Assembly: GCA_037176845.1 (NCBI GenBank)
Contig: JAYKXP010000053.1
Span: 1-64,000, forward strand
Source of the DNA: Paramarasmius palmivorus
Taxonomy: Eukaryota > Basidiomycota > Agaricomycetes > Agaricales > Marasmiaceae
Direction: 5' to 3'
DNA length: 64,000 bases
This document shows positions 48,601-64,000 of this stretch, piece by piece (position 1 is the stretch's first letter; each line of letters starts with the position of its first letter). The position numbers and the translations under genes were made by a program. Below the pieces are notes generated by a model. It had not been told where the DNA came from. It saw only the letters and a program-made list of their open reading frames with translations, and made no database searches.

Positions 48601-51600
48601 ATGGTACCTGTTGATCTGCGAGAATCGCCTTCAGCGACATGCCCATGGGCGTATCTGCGTGCGTCACTAAGATCCTCAGGGATTGTGCATACTTCGATGA
48701 TCGGAATGTGCTTGGGCCCAAAGCTAGAACCGCATTGACGAAGGGTTGTATGTGTGGTAAGATACGTGCAGCCACCTCAGCGTATTTCGGGTGAACTTGG
48801 ACCAGATGAGTTGGGGGTAGTGATAGTACGTTCCTCTGGATGTCGCCGCCTAAGAAACCAACGACATGTGCACCTTCTGATGGTGGGCAATCACAAGGTT
48901 GTGCAACAGTACCAAAGAAGAGCGTAGTGTGAACATAGTTCCACTTTCGAGAGATATGCACTAGAACCTCGTGTGGGAGGCCATCGAGAGGACCAGTTTC
49001 TTCGTCTGCGGTCCTTGTCGAGTCGTGACCTCGCTTTACTTCTTCCAAGCGTGAGACTAAAAATTCTCCCGAATCGGAGACCATGATTTCCGGTTCATCA
49101 ACAAACGAGCGCGGCAAAGTCTCGAGGTGCTGGACCCACATATCTTCAGGGTATGTTTCAGGGAACAGGACGACACGAAGATTCCATACGGGATATTCTC
49201 TCCTGACTGCACGCAACATACCAATTGCTGCACTTCCGTCGATACCCCGAGAAGCCAGAATCCAAATGTCCAAGGACTGGGATGCGTTCATACCACTGAG
49301 TAACCACTGTAAGTCAACCTCCTCCCCCATGTGGTAATTGAAAACAAAGCTCCGTGGATGGAATAGTCCGCCATCATCGTCTCTCGATGTTTCTAGGTTT
49401 CTCCAGACAACATCAAATGCACGAGAGACGTTGGGGGGCGGAGTTATTCGATGCTTGGCTATCCGGAAGCCTTTCATAGTACAGAACGGAATACCAGCAC
49501 TATCAGTTAACACTATATCGTGTAGCACTGAATCTGTAGAAACCATGATTAATCAGCGGAAGAAGATGTACGCTTTGAGACATACCTGCACCCCACTCCG
49601 TGATTTTCAGGTACGAATAAAAAAATCGAGGGCAGCAATTTACTCTCGATGGCTGGTGCAACTGGACAGTCTGAACTCCGGATGGGAGAAAATATACAAA
49701 GGGAGAAAATTCGCCTTGAAAAGGTTTATAAGTCGAGGCTTGAATGCAAGCGTCAATGATGGCCGGATGTAAGACGTAGTTGCCATCACTAAACACAACG
49801 CTCAGCTAGACTCTAACACACAGAAAGCTAGAAGCTTACTTCCGTAGAGCATCATCCAATCCGTTGATAGAAGCCAAAGATTCACCATCTCCATACGTGA
49901 GGTTGATTAATCTTCGGAACCGTGGACCCATACCCGCACCGTCGGGAGTGTCGTAGAAACCTATTGGAGTTACGGTTAACGTTGTGTTGTATCGATAGGT
50001 ACCAGGCAGGACTCACCCTCACTCACAAATGTCGAGCAACGCTTGCGTATGGCCGAGAGGTCAATACGTTCGCCGGGAACTGGGGGTTCAAAAGACAGGT
50101 AGCCATCGGCATGTAACCTTGCAGTCTTGGTATAAATATTAGTACGCGATGAACATGACTGGCAACCAAACTACGTACCGCCGGGTTATGGGAGCCATCC
50201 TTGCTAAATGAATTTGATGCAACTTTCCAATAAGAGTCTTCTAGAGTGACTTGCACAGGAACGGGTTTGTCAGAGGATAGCGACAGAATCGATCGCATTT
50301 CCACGTTCATCAGCGTACTTGCACCAAATTCTAGCGCCTATAGCCGACTTTAGATTACACCCATGTAGAAATGAATCAGCCTACTCACCATTTCAAGGAA
50401 ACCAGCTGCTGGCATGATAGGCTCTCCGCGAATGACATGCTCTGCGATGATCGGGTGTGTGTCTTTGTTAATCTTCAAATATTTGAAGTTCAAAGGTCCG
50501 TTACGAGCTGCGAACTGCTTGGCTACGCCAGGTGTGTCAGGGTAAAGAGGGAATTGTTTCTTTGCGAACGGATAACTGGATAACATGTGTCGTGCCTGAA
50601 GGGAGGTGGTGCCATTGAGAGCGGCAAAGTCGACACAGTTATGGCCGTTGATCGTCAATTGGCCACATAGATCGAGGATGTTGGTATATTCTGTCAAAGG
50701 CTGGCCACTCTTTGGACGACGTACTGACGAGAGGACGACAGAGGAGTGCTCAACCATTGCCGACGTATAGGATGCCAACACTGGATGTGGAGAAATCTCG
50801 ATGAAAGTAGCCGCCCCGATGTCTGAGAGCGACTTCATCGCCTGGGTAAACTGCACTTGGCCGCGGGTATTCTGCCAGAAGTAGTCGGCCGTGAAAGACT
50901 CGTCAAATCTCTTGCCAGTGAATGTCGAAAAGGTCTTGACTGAAGGTACGTGAGGACCTGGATAACGCCGGAACAAATCCTCTAATCGATGCGTATACTC
51001 TTTTTGACACGCCTCCATCATCGACGAATGGATTGGTACTTGCGTTCGAATGATACGACCGAGGATACCATGCACCTTTGCCTTCTCAATAACGCGTTCA
51101 ATGGCACTCTTGTGGCCAGCAATTGCAGTGTCGGTCGGAGAGTTGTAACATGCGATTTCCACCACCTCGTTTAACCCTGGAACCAATGCTAGCCTAATAA
51201 GTTCCTCTGTCTTCTCTGGGCTGCATGAAATGGCTGCCATGGTACCGCCTAGAGCCTCGACTACAGTGAATGTCTGGCCGCGAATGATTGACAATTCGAC
51301 AGCCATTGCCTTGGGGGCTCCGCCACAAGCGTGGAGTACTGCCGTCTCCCCTGCAGAATGTCCGATAACTGCGTCGGGACGTATTCCAAGGGAAAGGAAC
51401 AAGTCATAAAGGGCGAGTTGGAAGATAGTAATGGAAGGAAGTATCAACGAGATGGGCCATGTTTCCGGTGTCTTGGCGTCTCCAGTGAACAAACCGTAGT
51501 CTACGATCAATGATTTGCCCGTGACGCGTTTGTGTACTTCATCCATTTCTTCGATGCTTTGGCGGAAACCTGGGAACGTATTGAAAAGTTCGCGACCCAC

Positions 51601-53635
51601 TTTGTTTACGAAAATGGTCAGGCACGATTGGAATGCACACAGTAGCGAAACGTACTGTCTTTATGTTGTGGACCTTGTCCAGAAAACAGGAAAATGATGG
51701 GCTTAGCTACTCTCGAACAGAGTACAGGTGCCGGGAAAGCGATGTCAGAGTCCGAGTCCGAAGAGACGACCTTGAAAGTTCTCCAAGCCGTTTGTCTCGA
51801 CCTGCGGCCCATAACGGTCGCCAAAGATGCTCTATCACAAGATGGATCGATAAACACTTTAGCTGCTTGTTCACTTACGGCCAAAGCTGTGCGAGGCGAC
51901 AAGCCACTAGCCATAAGAAGAATAGGCCTTTGGGAATTGGAGATTATTCTAGAGTGCGCCTCTCGAACCGACTTGGGCGCTCCTTCGAGTAGAACGTGGC
52001 CATTTGCACCACCGATCCCCGAGCTAGCCATAGATATCAGCGAAGGCCGATCCTCATGCGTACGAAGTGGAAGGGACTCCGTCGGGACACGGAGATGATA
52101 CTCCTTCCAGCGTATGGCGGGATTAGGCGTGACAAAGTTGACATTTGGGGGGACGACTTCTTTGTCCAAAATATGAAGAACTTTGGCCATAGATGCAAGA
52201 AGCGACGCGATTTCTGTATGCCTGTTAGGGAAAGTCAGTATTAGGCCAGCGTGACCGGAAGAATGACAAACCCGATGTTCCCTTTCAGACTGCCGACAAC
52301 CACTTCACTATCGCGTTTGAACTGCTCTCCAGCCCAGTTAGCTTCGGTAGGGTCTCCTTTAGCTGTACCGGTGGCGTGAAGCTCGATATAATCGACTTCT
52401 TCTGGCTTTCGACCGGCACGCTGGTAGGCCTCAATCATAGCATCTCGCTGACGCTCAGCAACTGGGGCTCCAGCTGGCGCTGCTTGACCCGAATTGTTGA
52501 TTGCTGTTGACAGTATCTGCAAAGTTAGTGAGCATTCATGGATATCTCCATGGTCAACGATAGAACATACAGTTGCGTAAACGTAATCACCGTCTCTGAG
52601 AGCAGCTTCCAGCGGCTTGACGACTATCGCGACACAGGCCTCACCGCGCGCAAAACTAGAGAATAGAGTTAGCGGAGTAGGGTGCTTGTAATAAGTGTTA
52701 TCATACCCATCTGCCGACGCGTCGAATGGTTTACATTTACCGTCATCTGATAGAATACCGCCCCGGCTATATTGTACCCAATCCATGAAACTGTTCCAAT
52801 GTATGAGCGCATGATTGACGGGGAACGACCGCGTAACTTCATACTGACCGATGATTGAGTTGACAACCGCTGACTACTGCCGCCTCGCAGTCCTTGTTGA
52901 TGATTGCTGAGACTGCCAGGTGCAACGCAGTCATTGTCGAACTGCACGCTGTGTCCGTCGGTAATGAAGGCCCCAGCAGGTCGAGGTGGTATGACACCCT
53001 GTTGGCTACCATCGATGGATATCCTGCGAATGACGCAGTCATGTATTCGTCCTGTATGTTGTTATTCAAGAAAAAAAAAACCAAGAAGAGAACGCGTCGT
53101 ACCGGGTCAGATATGCTCGACATGTCGAAGTTGTTTCCCGAAGTATAACATCCGACATTCCTACCCCTGTAGTCGATTCCGGAGTCTACCAATGCCAGAA
53201 AACAAGTCTCGATAAGTTTGCGCGTGACGGGCGCCATGAGTGCTGCATCGTTATGCGAGATGCCGAATTCAAGATTGTCGAACTTGTCAATATCTTTGAG
53301 GAAGGATCCTTGCTTGACCTGAATGTGCCCCAGCCCGACACCGTGCCAGCTGTCATAGAATGAGGCAATCGCATCTAACAGAAGTGGAAGAATAACCTTA
53401 CGACTCGATGTTGAGACGATCCGAGGGAATGACTTCATACGCTTCCCCGCGATCCTGAAGGAATTTGAAGAAATCCTGGTATGTTAGGTTCTTGTCGCTG
53501 TACGACCCACTGGGTAAGTCGCAAGCGATGCCAACCTAAAACAAAAAAAAAACGGATGTTCGTTCAGTGAGTCTAACAAAAGAAGACAACAACGTAGCGC
53601 ACAACTGCGATTCTTCCGGAAGAACTGCAAGCCAT
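45688..53635 (-). CDS. Reducing polyketide synthase with terminal thioester reductase (KS-AT-DH-psiER-KR-ACP-TR)
   Basis: The ATG at 53635 gives MACSSSGRIAV, spliced to VGIACDLPSGSYSD; the TAG is at 45688. Roughly 2,300 residues over many short introns. KS (about 53.6-52.0 kb): DTACSSTMTALHLAV with the active Cys, ELHATGTAKGD and KGNIGH, the last restored by an intron at about 52202-52250. AT (51.8-50.7): VIGHSAGETAVLHA with the active Ser. DH (50.4-49.5): HPIIAEHVIRG and HPAIIDACIQ. A 400-residue stretch (49.5-48.3) resembles an enoyl-reductase fold whose nucleotide loop is degenerate (VTHADTPMGMSLK); no methyltransferase motif is seen. KR (48.3-47.6): LVLGGIGSLGLHIAEYL and SSVSGTIGNSGQSNYGA. 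ACP (about 47.2): SYGIDSISASR with the phosphopantetheine Ser. TR (46.9-45.7): VLVTGTTGSLGCNIL, HAAWKVNFG and GYLESKWIAERL. Release as aldehyde or alcohol is inferred. A stand-alone enoyl reductase at 57 kb probably supplies the missing ER step. Confidence 0.9.
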
Positions 53636-54720
53636 TTGTGATGGCCCGGATTACCCATCGCACTCCAGTTCCTCCTGGGACTTATACTCTGTCGGAAAAC
53701 AGAGAGGCCGTGTCTGATTGGTTTATTTCCGCGTTAACTAAACCGGAGTAATGGCGACCGCTGAGCACGAGTTGGGCCTTCTATTGATGTCCAAAATGCT
53801 TGGGGTTCGTGTCCAATAAGGAGGTAACGTCGACTAAACTGAATTGAACTGCTATTCTGGTCAGTTCACTTTTTTGGCAGTCGTAAGTTGAAACAGATAC
53901 CTGGGTCGTCAGAAGTTCAATTCCGAAAACACCATGATGGTGATAGCGTAGCTGATTGAATTCCCGTGATAATAGAGGGACAAGTAAGTAGATGTATGGC
54001 AGGTATCATGTACCGCTCGGTGTGTGCTGGCAGGAGGAATGAACGTAACTCGGCACCGCTGGATGCCGGAATCGTAGTATCGGCCTCATCCGGCCTCATT
54101 GTGTCCCTTAGGGCCCTTTCCAAGACCGTTCCTCTTCGCTTATTCTGACAGCGGTCTTGCAGTGGTCTTTTAGCATGCTCTCTGTATCGTTTGGCGATGT
54201 CCGGCAACTCACTGCAAAATGAAGGGGCGCCGCGAGCAAATGGAGTGTAGTGGAATGTACTTATGAAATTTCTTCCGGTGGGTTTATTTTGCACTGAAGG
54301 CACGTTTTTGAACTTATGGATACCTGACAGAATACTGCAGGGACATCGGCGGGAGGTGATCTTTGGGTAGAAAGCCTGACGAAATATATTCCGATTTACC
54401 TTTTTCACATAAGCCCACTCTTTGCGTATCACGCGCTCTGAATCTCCTCTCCGTTTGAGCAATCAAATGATGTGGAGAAACATGTACGAACCATGCCAGG
54501 TCGCCCATCACCTGCCGCCTTGGAGAACTGGTTCGACCTGAAATTTGGGGTTTTCTATCTTCATTCAACCCATCATTGCCATCTGTTATCCGGAAATCGC
54601 GAAGCATAGTCTGTTCTAGGTTCCCGCTGAGCTATTCATTACCAACTTCTTGGTCTAATCCGTGTGGGCGTTATTTAAACTGCACAGACAAACTGCTCTC
54701 CAACAATCCCAACCACCACA
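53636..54720. promoter_or_regulatory. Divergent intergenic region between PKS and halogenase
   Basis: About 1.1 kb shared by the two core genes, so likely the main control region of the cluster. It has a TATTTAA element at 54672-54678, 43 bp before the halogenase ATG. A minus-strand open frame at 53917-54462 lacks motifs and I do not count it as a gene. I see no obvious palindromic binding site for a cluster-specific zinc-cluster regulator. Confidence 0.45.
54672..54678 (+). promoter_or_regulatory. TATA-like box of the halogenase gene
   Basis: TATTTAA, 43 bp upstream of the ATG at 54721. Confidence 0.4.
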
Positions 54721-56718
<1,998 letters not shown>

Positions 56719-57005
56719 TCATTCAAATTGAAACCAATCGTTCGTGCAGACTGCGGGATGATGTACATATATGAATAGACTTTTGTAGTGATCAAAATTA
56801 TATTAGGGTCTGGCGAGTCCCGGCGCTCCGTCTCTCCCAGACTCCCACCACTCTATGATTCCCTTGTGTTTCATCACCTCCTTCATGATGTATTTCTCAA
56901 TCGGTCCATTCTATCGGAGTATTCCATGCGAATCGCGTATTAAAGCCCAAATTCTCGAAGTCCCGAATCAAGTTAACCTCAAGGTCACCGTTGGTACTAC
57001 AGATC

Positions 57006-58222
57006 ATGACAATTCAATGCAGGATGAAGGCGCTCGTGGTGAACACTGTTGGGAAATATCAACTGGAGGATGTCGATATACCATGTCCGGGCAGTGGTGA
57101 AGTCTTGGTGCAGGTAGAATTCGCAGCTCAAAACCCAGCAGATTGTGAGTTGCCAACGATCAACCAGCCAACTTTTTCGCTGATCAAAGCAACAACCAGG
57201 GAAAAACTTGGTATCGGTTCCCGCAGGCCACATTATTGGTTCTGACTTCTCTGGAACAATCCATGCAATAGGGCCGGACCTTGGAGAGAGTGGGAGGTAT
57301 GTTGGTGAACGCGTTGCGGGCATGGTTCATGGAGGTATCAGTCCAATGTTTTATTTCTCCACAATCTCGACTCATACCCTTTCTCTTCCCAAAGGAGCAG
57401 CGCGAAACGGCGCATTCGCCGAATTCCTGATTGCTCAAGCTGAACTGCTTTTCCACCTGCCAGATGAAGTTTCACTTGAAGACGGCGCGCAAATTGCGGT
57501 CGCCGCTATGTCAGCATGTTTGGGCCTCTACCAAACCCTCAAACTTCCGACCCCATACGATCCTCCGACCGAATCGCCTACAGCTATAGTGGTCTGGTCT
57601 GGGGCTACAGCTGTGGGGCGTTATGTCATTCAGCTAGCCAAACTAGCCGGGATGCGCGTTTTCGTGACTGCATCGCCAAAGCAGTACGATATGCTTAGAA
57701 GGCTCGGAGCGAACGATCTTTTTGACTATTCGGATTCGTTCACAGGTAGAGACATATTCGAGGCTTCTGGTGGTACTCTGAAGTATGCAGTGGATTGTTG
57801 GAGCGAGGGAATAACCCCATATCAAGCCAGCTCCGCGCTCAGCAAGGACGGTGGGCACATTGCCACTGTCCTGCCGTACCTGAGCAGAAAGAAAAACGTT
57901 GAAACGACGCTCATATCGGCGTATGCTGTGTATGGAAAGGTACGTCATTGCTTCCTCCTTGAATAGGGTTCTGACAGGCCCTCAGGATATTGTCTTTCCA
58001 TTCCCAAGCACTGCTGACCTAGTATCAGCAGCGAATGGCAAAACATACGCCAAGCTGATATCAAAGCTTCTCGCCGAAGGAAAATTACAACTAGGGCCCG
58101 TGAAGTTGTTTCCGAATGGTCTGTCAGGGGTTGTTAAAGGGATGGAGTACTCTCGTTTAGGCAAGGTGCATGGGGAGAAGATCGTCTATCGTATTGCGGA
58201 TACACCGGGGCTACGCGGATAG
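57006..58222 (+). CDS. Stand-alone enoyl reductase / MDR-family oxidoreductase (LovC/ToxD-like)
   Basis: Start 57006 (MTIQCRMKALVVNTVGKYQ); an alternative ATG at 57024 gives MKALVVN. Removing an intron at about 57148-57199 yields NPADWKNLVSVPAGHIIG, the usual MDR junction, then DFSGTIHAIGPDLG. Another intron (about 57335-57393) leads to GGAARNGAFAEFLIA and DGAQIAVAAMSACLGLYQTL. The nucleotide loop reads VVWSGATAVGRYVIQLAKLAG, and CWSEGITPYQASSALSKDGG follows. No catalytic or structural zinc ligands are present, as in trans-acting enoyl reductases that partner highly reducing PKSs. The last intron is at about 57938-57984 and the stop at 58222. About 350 residues. Its job, inferred from context, is to reduce enoyl intermediates on the PKS whose own ER-like region is degenerate. 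Other small-molecule reductions remain possible. Confidence 0.87.
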
Positions 58223-59227
58223 ATACTGCGGCAGTACGTGCTTTTCATCTACTCAGGCTTGTGGCCACTTGTAACTCGAGTTGAAGTATTACTATTGCTA
58301 TTCCGATGCAAGTTACAAACAGTGTAAGGCCCAATTTTAGTCTCCAAACAAATTGTGAGGCGAGGGGGAATCGATCACTAGATGCTTTCTTCACAACTGC
58401 CACCATCGTCATTAAAGACACCTCACAAGGTCTCAATTGAAATCTCGACGTGGCTCTCTGTCCGCTTTTTCGTTCACGTTCACGGGCTCAACATAACACC
58501 CGCTTTTCGTTGACTGTTGGGACCTGAAAGTTGGGTCGTAGATCTTCTTGTGGTGTTAAAACGATTCTATTGAAACTGATGGCTACCCGACATAGGATTT
58601 TTTGGTGTTAGTCAACATTGGCTACCGTGCTTCGTTCGGCTTGCCCGGCCGCCTCGTTCAACTCATGCTCGCTATCGTTCAACGTGTCATCGTTACCAGA
58701 ATATGTGACAGTCCTCAGGTTCCTACCATCTCCGTTAGGGGTTCGGACATTCACCCGGTACTAGGCTTCCACCGTTAGCCCTAACAAAGAAATATTCACG
58801 TCGTTCCCAGCTCTTCCTACAAATGGGACAGTCATCACTGATCAATGATGTGCATCTCCACTTTCGGTAAGTACCATCCCAACCATCTCCCTTTCATCAT
58901 AATATCTACGCTACCAACAATGTCTGGCTCAAGATGGAATGTGGCTTACATTAGATGTCCAGGGCAGATAGTAGCCGGTGTCCCGAGTCCCCAAGTGAAT
59001 TGACAGCGACCCTAGAAATTCGCTTGTTGAGTGCTAGCTGGAGTGCCTAGCCACGAATAACATGCGGGGATACGGACACTTGACGGACACTGTCAGTTTC
59101 TTGTCTTCAGGACTGGTCAATTATTCGTCTCACGGGGAGCAACCGATGGACAGCTCGGGAAAACGCTATATATAATGCGAGTCTCTAACGCTGGAGGGAC
59201 GCTAGCTTTCGAGGCCAATCACCCAGA
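58223..59227. other. Intergenic region before GMC oxidoreductase 1
   Basis: About 1 kb with no supported gene. It contains the promoter of GMC oxidoreductase 1, including a TATATATAA box at 59167-59175. Confidence 0.5.
59167..59175 (+). promoter_or_regulatory. TATA box of GMC oxidoreductase 1
   Basis: TATATATAA, 53 bp before the ATG at 59228; the strongest TATA box in the cluster. Confidence 0.55.
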
Positions 59228-61675
<2,448 letters not shown>

Positions 61676-61968
61676 GTAGTGGAAAATATGGACCTAAAGT
61701 CTCTTCTTGCTCTTTCTATACTTATTTCCTGTGTATGGTACGTGCCTTCGATACTTAATAACCAACGTTTGATTAGGACTCATCGCGAGTCGTGAGACAG
61801 CCTTAGTTGAGGGATACACCTTGGATGCTACCACTGATTCTGGCAGCCTGGGCTTTCGAAAGGTATGGCAATGTCGGCAAGAAAGGAGAAGTGGACGGCG
61901 TATATTGGTACATACATACTTTACACTAACGGTTCCATGATATAGACTTTATTTTTGCAATCAGCTCA

Positions 61969-64000
61969 TCATACCTTGCCTTTGATAATGTCAGCAGCTA
62001 GAGGCAACGATGTCAGGGAGTGACCAAAGATCCTGGGAAGATGATTTACCTAGTTCACCAATCGCATATGCAGTCGCTAATTGCCAGCGTTGTCAGAAAA
62101 TGGTGTCGCGGTGAAGCTTCTGTGGTACGAACCTTGGGTGTGAGCACCAATGTGTAGTGGGATAACAGACACGTCGACAACGCGAATGTTGGTCGTGTTG
62201 TATACCTGTAAGGAGCGTAGTCAGCAGAGGGAAATACACGCAGCGGGCTTGACTACTGACCTTGAGCTTAGGGTCAACAACGCCGCCATCCTTCAATGGT
62301 AGCATAGAGCACGTTCCGACGGCATCTAGAGGAGCTTTAGAGCCACAAATTGCAGGAGGGACGGAAACCTTACGATAAGAGGTACGGAAGTACTTCTTGC
62401 AGAATTCTGGTACGATGAGAATGAGTCAACGGCAGAAAGGTCAGCTCTTAGCCGCTTACCTGCGATTTCTTTATCGGTCTGAACGTCAGGGCCCGCATTT
62501 ACTTCTTCTCCTAGAGAAGGAATGTGAGTCGAGAACATACAGATGTGTAGGATAAGTACACCTACCGGTCAAAATACTTCTCAGTGGCTCCTGCTGGACA
62601 AGGCGACGTTTGAACTTGAAGCTTTCAACAAATGACTCGAGATCTGTCAGGATGTTGAGAAATGTTTGGGCATCAAATAGATGATTGGCTTCACCATAAG
62701 GTTCATCAAAATACTTTGGGTCAATAGCAGGAGGTTCCGATGGGTTGTTAGATTTGATATGAATAGTTCCACGGGAGATAGGATGATTCAACAAATTGCA
62801 CAACGTTAGGTATTTCCTATCTGGCTTGGGTGGGTCTACGACACCGTCACTCAAGGTCGAGGAAACAGACAGCACGCAGAGACGTACTCGGCTCAGAATT
62901 AAAAGTCGGCCCGACCAACAGTTCGCAACTTGGCTCCTGATCTTTGATATGCTGCAGTTGGATCTCCAATTGTTTAGAGAGACCGGGAATAGCGCTCTTC
63001 GAGCGTACGGATTCGGTTAGCTTATCTTGCAGAGAGACGGCGTCGGAAGAAAATGATGACAGTGGAACGAATGTGATTGATGTAAGACCCAAGCCGAAGA
63101 CACTGTTCTGACCCGTTTTCCTTTTGCAAAGAACTGAGATGAGAACAAGAGGACAGGTCTGAAAGGACATACAAGAGTTCGATTTGTTTTGGGATTTGCG
63201 ACGGATCCCTTAGACAGTCGAATGTGGTGAATTCTGACTCCCGATCTTGCCGGATCTCTGAAGGGAGTCGAAAAGACGTTCCGCAGGTAATCACAAGTAT
63301 ACGTACCGTACGAGCAGTCCACGTAAATGTGTTCTTGTAGATTTTTGCCCACACCAGGAAGTTGCAAAACAACTGGTACCCCAACGTTCTCGAGGACACT
63401 CTTATCACCGATGCCGCTTAGTTCGAGTATCTAGTCCATCTTGATGTTAGCGTGAAGGCAAAAGGTAGATAAAGCGGACTTGCCTGAGGCGATGCGATAG
63501 TACTAGTAGCCTCTTTTAGCACGGATTGCGTCCGTAAGAATGACAGCTTACCCCGAAGACAAGATTACTTCCTTCTCGGGCTTGACTGTGTAGCTCTTGC
63601 CATCCCGCACAAACTCTACCCCAATGGCAGTCGCAGACCCGTTATCGCTGCTAAGAGCCAATTTGGAGACATGTACAGAGGTCAGAACGACCAAGTTCTG
63701 GCGGGATAAATTGGGCTCCAGGTACATCTGTACAAAATGGGTTAGACAACTTTTGGAGATGATAGTAGGTACCCACGTTTCCAGCATACGATCTGACTAG
63801 ATTGACGGGATCGTTTGTGACCGGTGTTAACCATGTCCCGTTCGTCTAAGGTGAAGGTGAGTACTGTTACTCAGTATAAATAACTGGATCTTACATCACC
63901 AGAGAACTAGGTGAAACATGTTAGTAGACCATGAAGCTCCGGTAATAGAAACATACTGGTTCATGCGCGCGCTGAATGCCGAGTTTGCCCAGTGCCTAAA
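61969..64000 (-). CDS. GMC oxidoreductase 2, 5' end beyond window
   Basis: The gene reads leftward to a TGA at 61969-61971 and its start lies past the right edge. Exons give [81 protein letters not shown] and IDPKYFDEP. The catalytic His is recovered by an intron (about 62313-62372) that turns TSY plus GCC GTC into [10 protein letters not shown]; the second catalytic His is in [20 protein letters not shown]. The FAD Rossmann motif is not in the window. It is convergent with GMC oxidoreductase 1, 293 bp apart, and its sequence is clearly different, so this is not a recent duplication. As with the first, it may oxidise alcohols of the cluster's product; substrate unknown. Confidence 0.8.

Noticed and set aside
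48590..48620. LEIGQG in the PKS as a methyltransferase SAM motif
   Set aside because: Position after the VTHADTPMG loop fits a degenerate ER nucleotide-binding fold better, and other methyltransferase motifs are absent.
52241..52300. Apparent loss of the KS NIGH motif (reads NIGF in the unspliced frame)
   Set aside because: An intron with GT donor right after ATCGG restores GNIGH, so the KS is intact.
52370..52400. KS motif HATGT instead of HGTGT
   Set aside because: A common natural variant, not a sign of inactivity.
53917..54462. 181-codon minus-strand open frame in the PKS-halogenase promoter
   Set aside because: Basic, low-information peptide without motifs, lying in the shared promoter; probably chance.
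62290..62390. Apparent loss of catalytic His in GMC oxidoreductase 2 (reads DAVGTC)
   Set aside because: Removing a 60-nt intron joins C to AT and gives HAVGTCSM.

Overview
The window is nuclear DNA from a filamentous basidiomycete, most likely a mushroom-forming Agaricomycete. Almost every gene is broken by many short introns (about 45-65 nt, GT..AG). Protein families typical of that class are present: multi-pass membrane proteins of the kind expanded in agarics, membrane-anchored GtaA-type glutaminases, aryl-alcohol-oxidase-like GMC flavoenzymes and an armillaria-type flavin halogenase. No prokaryotic, viral or organellar gene is visible.

Layout. 1-6.2 kb: 1.9 kb without a convincing gene, then a long minus-strand gene with low-complexity repeats and a HECT-like C-terminal half. 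6.2-16.2 kb: a SurE-type phosphatase, a gene with a possible permuted-papain (His/Cys) motif and two small three-helix membrane proteins. Much of this block was duplicated in tandem at 12.3-16.2 kb, where the SurE and membrane-protein copies have decayed but the papain-like copy stays open and has lost the candidate Cys. 16.7-24.5 kb: two tandem membrane-anchored glutaminase A genes, the first with an apparent one-base frameshift. 24.9-33.5 kb: housekeeping-like genes (BTB/POZ protein, RING-IBR ubiquitin ligase, a coiled-coil unknown, a seven-helix membrane protein). 34.8-41.7 kb: an EngB/YihA GTPase with a 13-nt microexon, two tautomerase/dehalogenase-like genes made by a second local tandem duplication, a 1.1-kb terminal-inverted-repeat insertion with target-site duplication, and a membrane-anchored unknown. 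42.2-45.6 kb: an 8-amino-7-oxononanoate synthase-like enzyme and a SETD6-like methyltransferase.

45.7-64.0 kb is the most interesting part, a probable secondary-metabolite cluster. A minus-strand polyketide synthase reads KS-AT-DH-(degenerate ER-like region)-KR-ACP-thioester reductase. It faces, across a 1.1-kb intergenic region, a plus-strand FAD-dependent halogenase, a stand-alone LovC-like enoyl reductase and a GMC oxidoreductase; a second, convergent GMC oxidoreductase runs off the right edge. Inferred logic: the PKS builds a partly reduced chain with its enoyl reduction supplied in trans, the reductase domain releases it as an aldehyde or alcohol, the halogenase adds Cl or Br, and the GMC enzymes adjust the alcohol/aldehyde oxidation level. 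I recognise no described product for this gene set.

Exon joins were made by eye from splice consensus and family motifs; spans are reliable at starts and stops where stated, but internal introns need transcript data.
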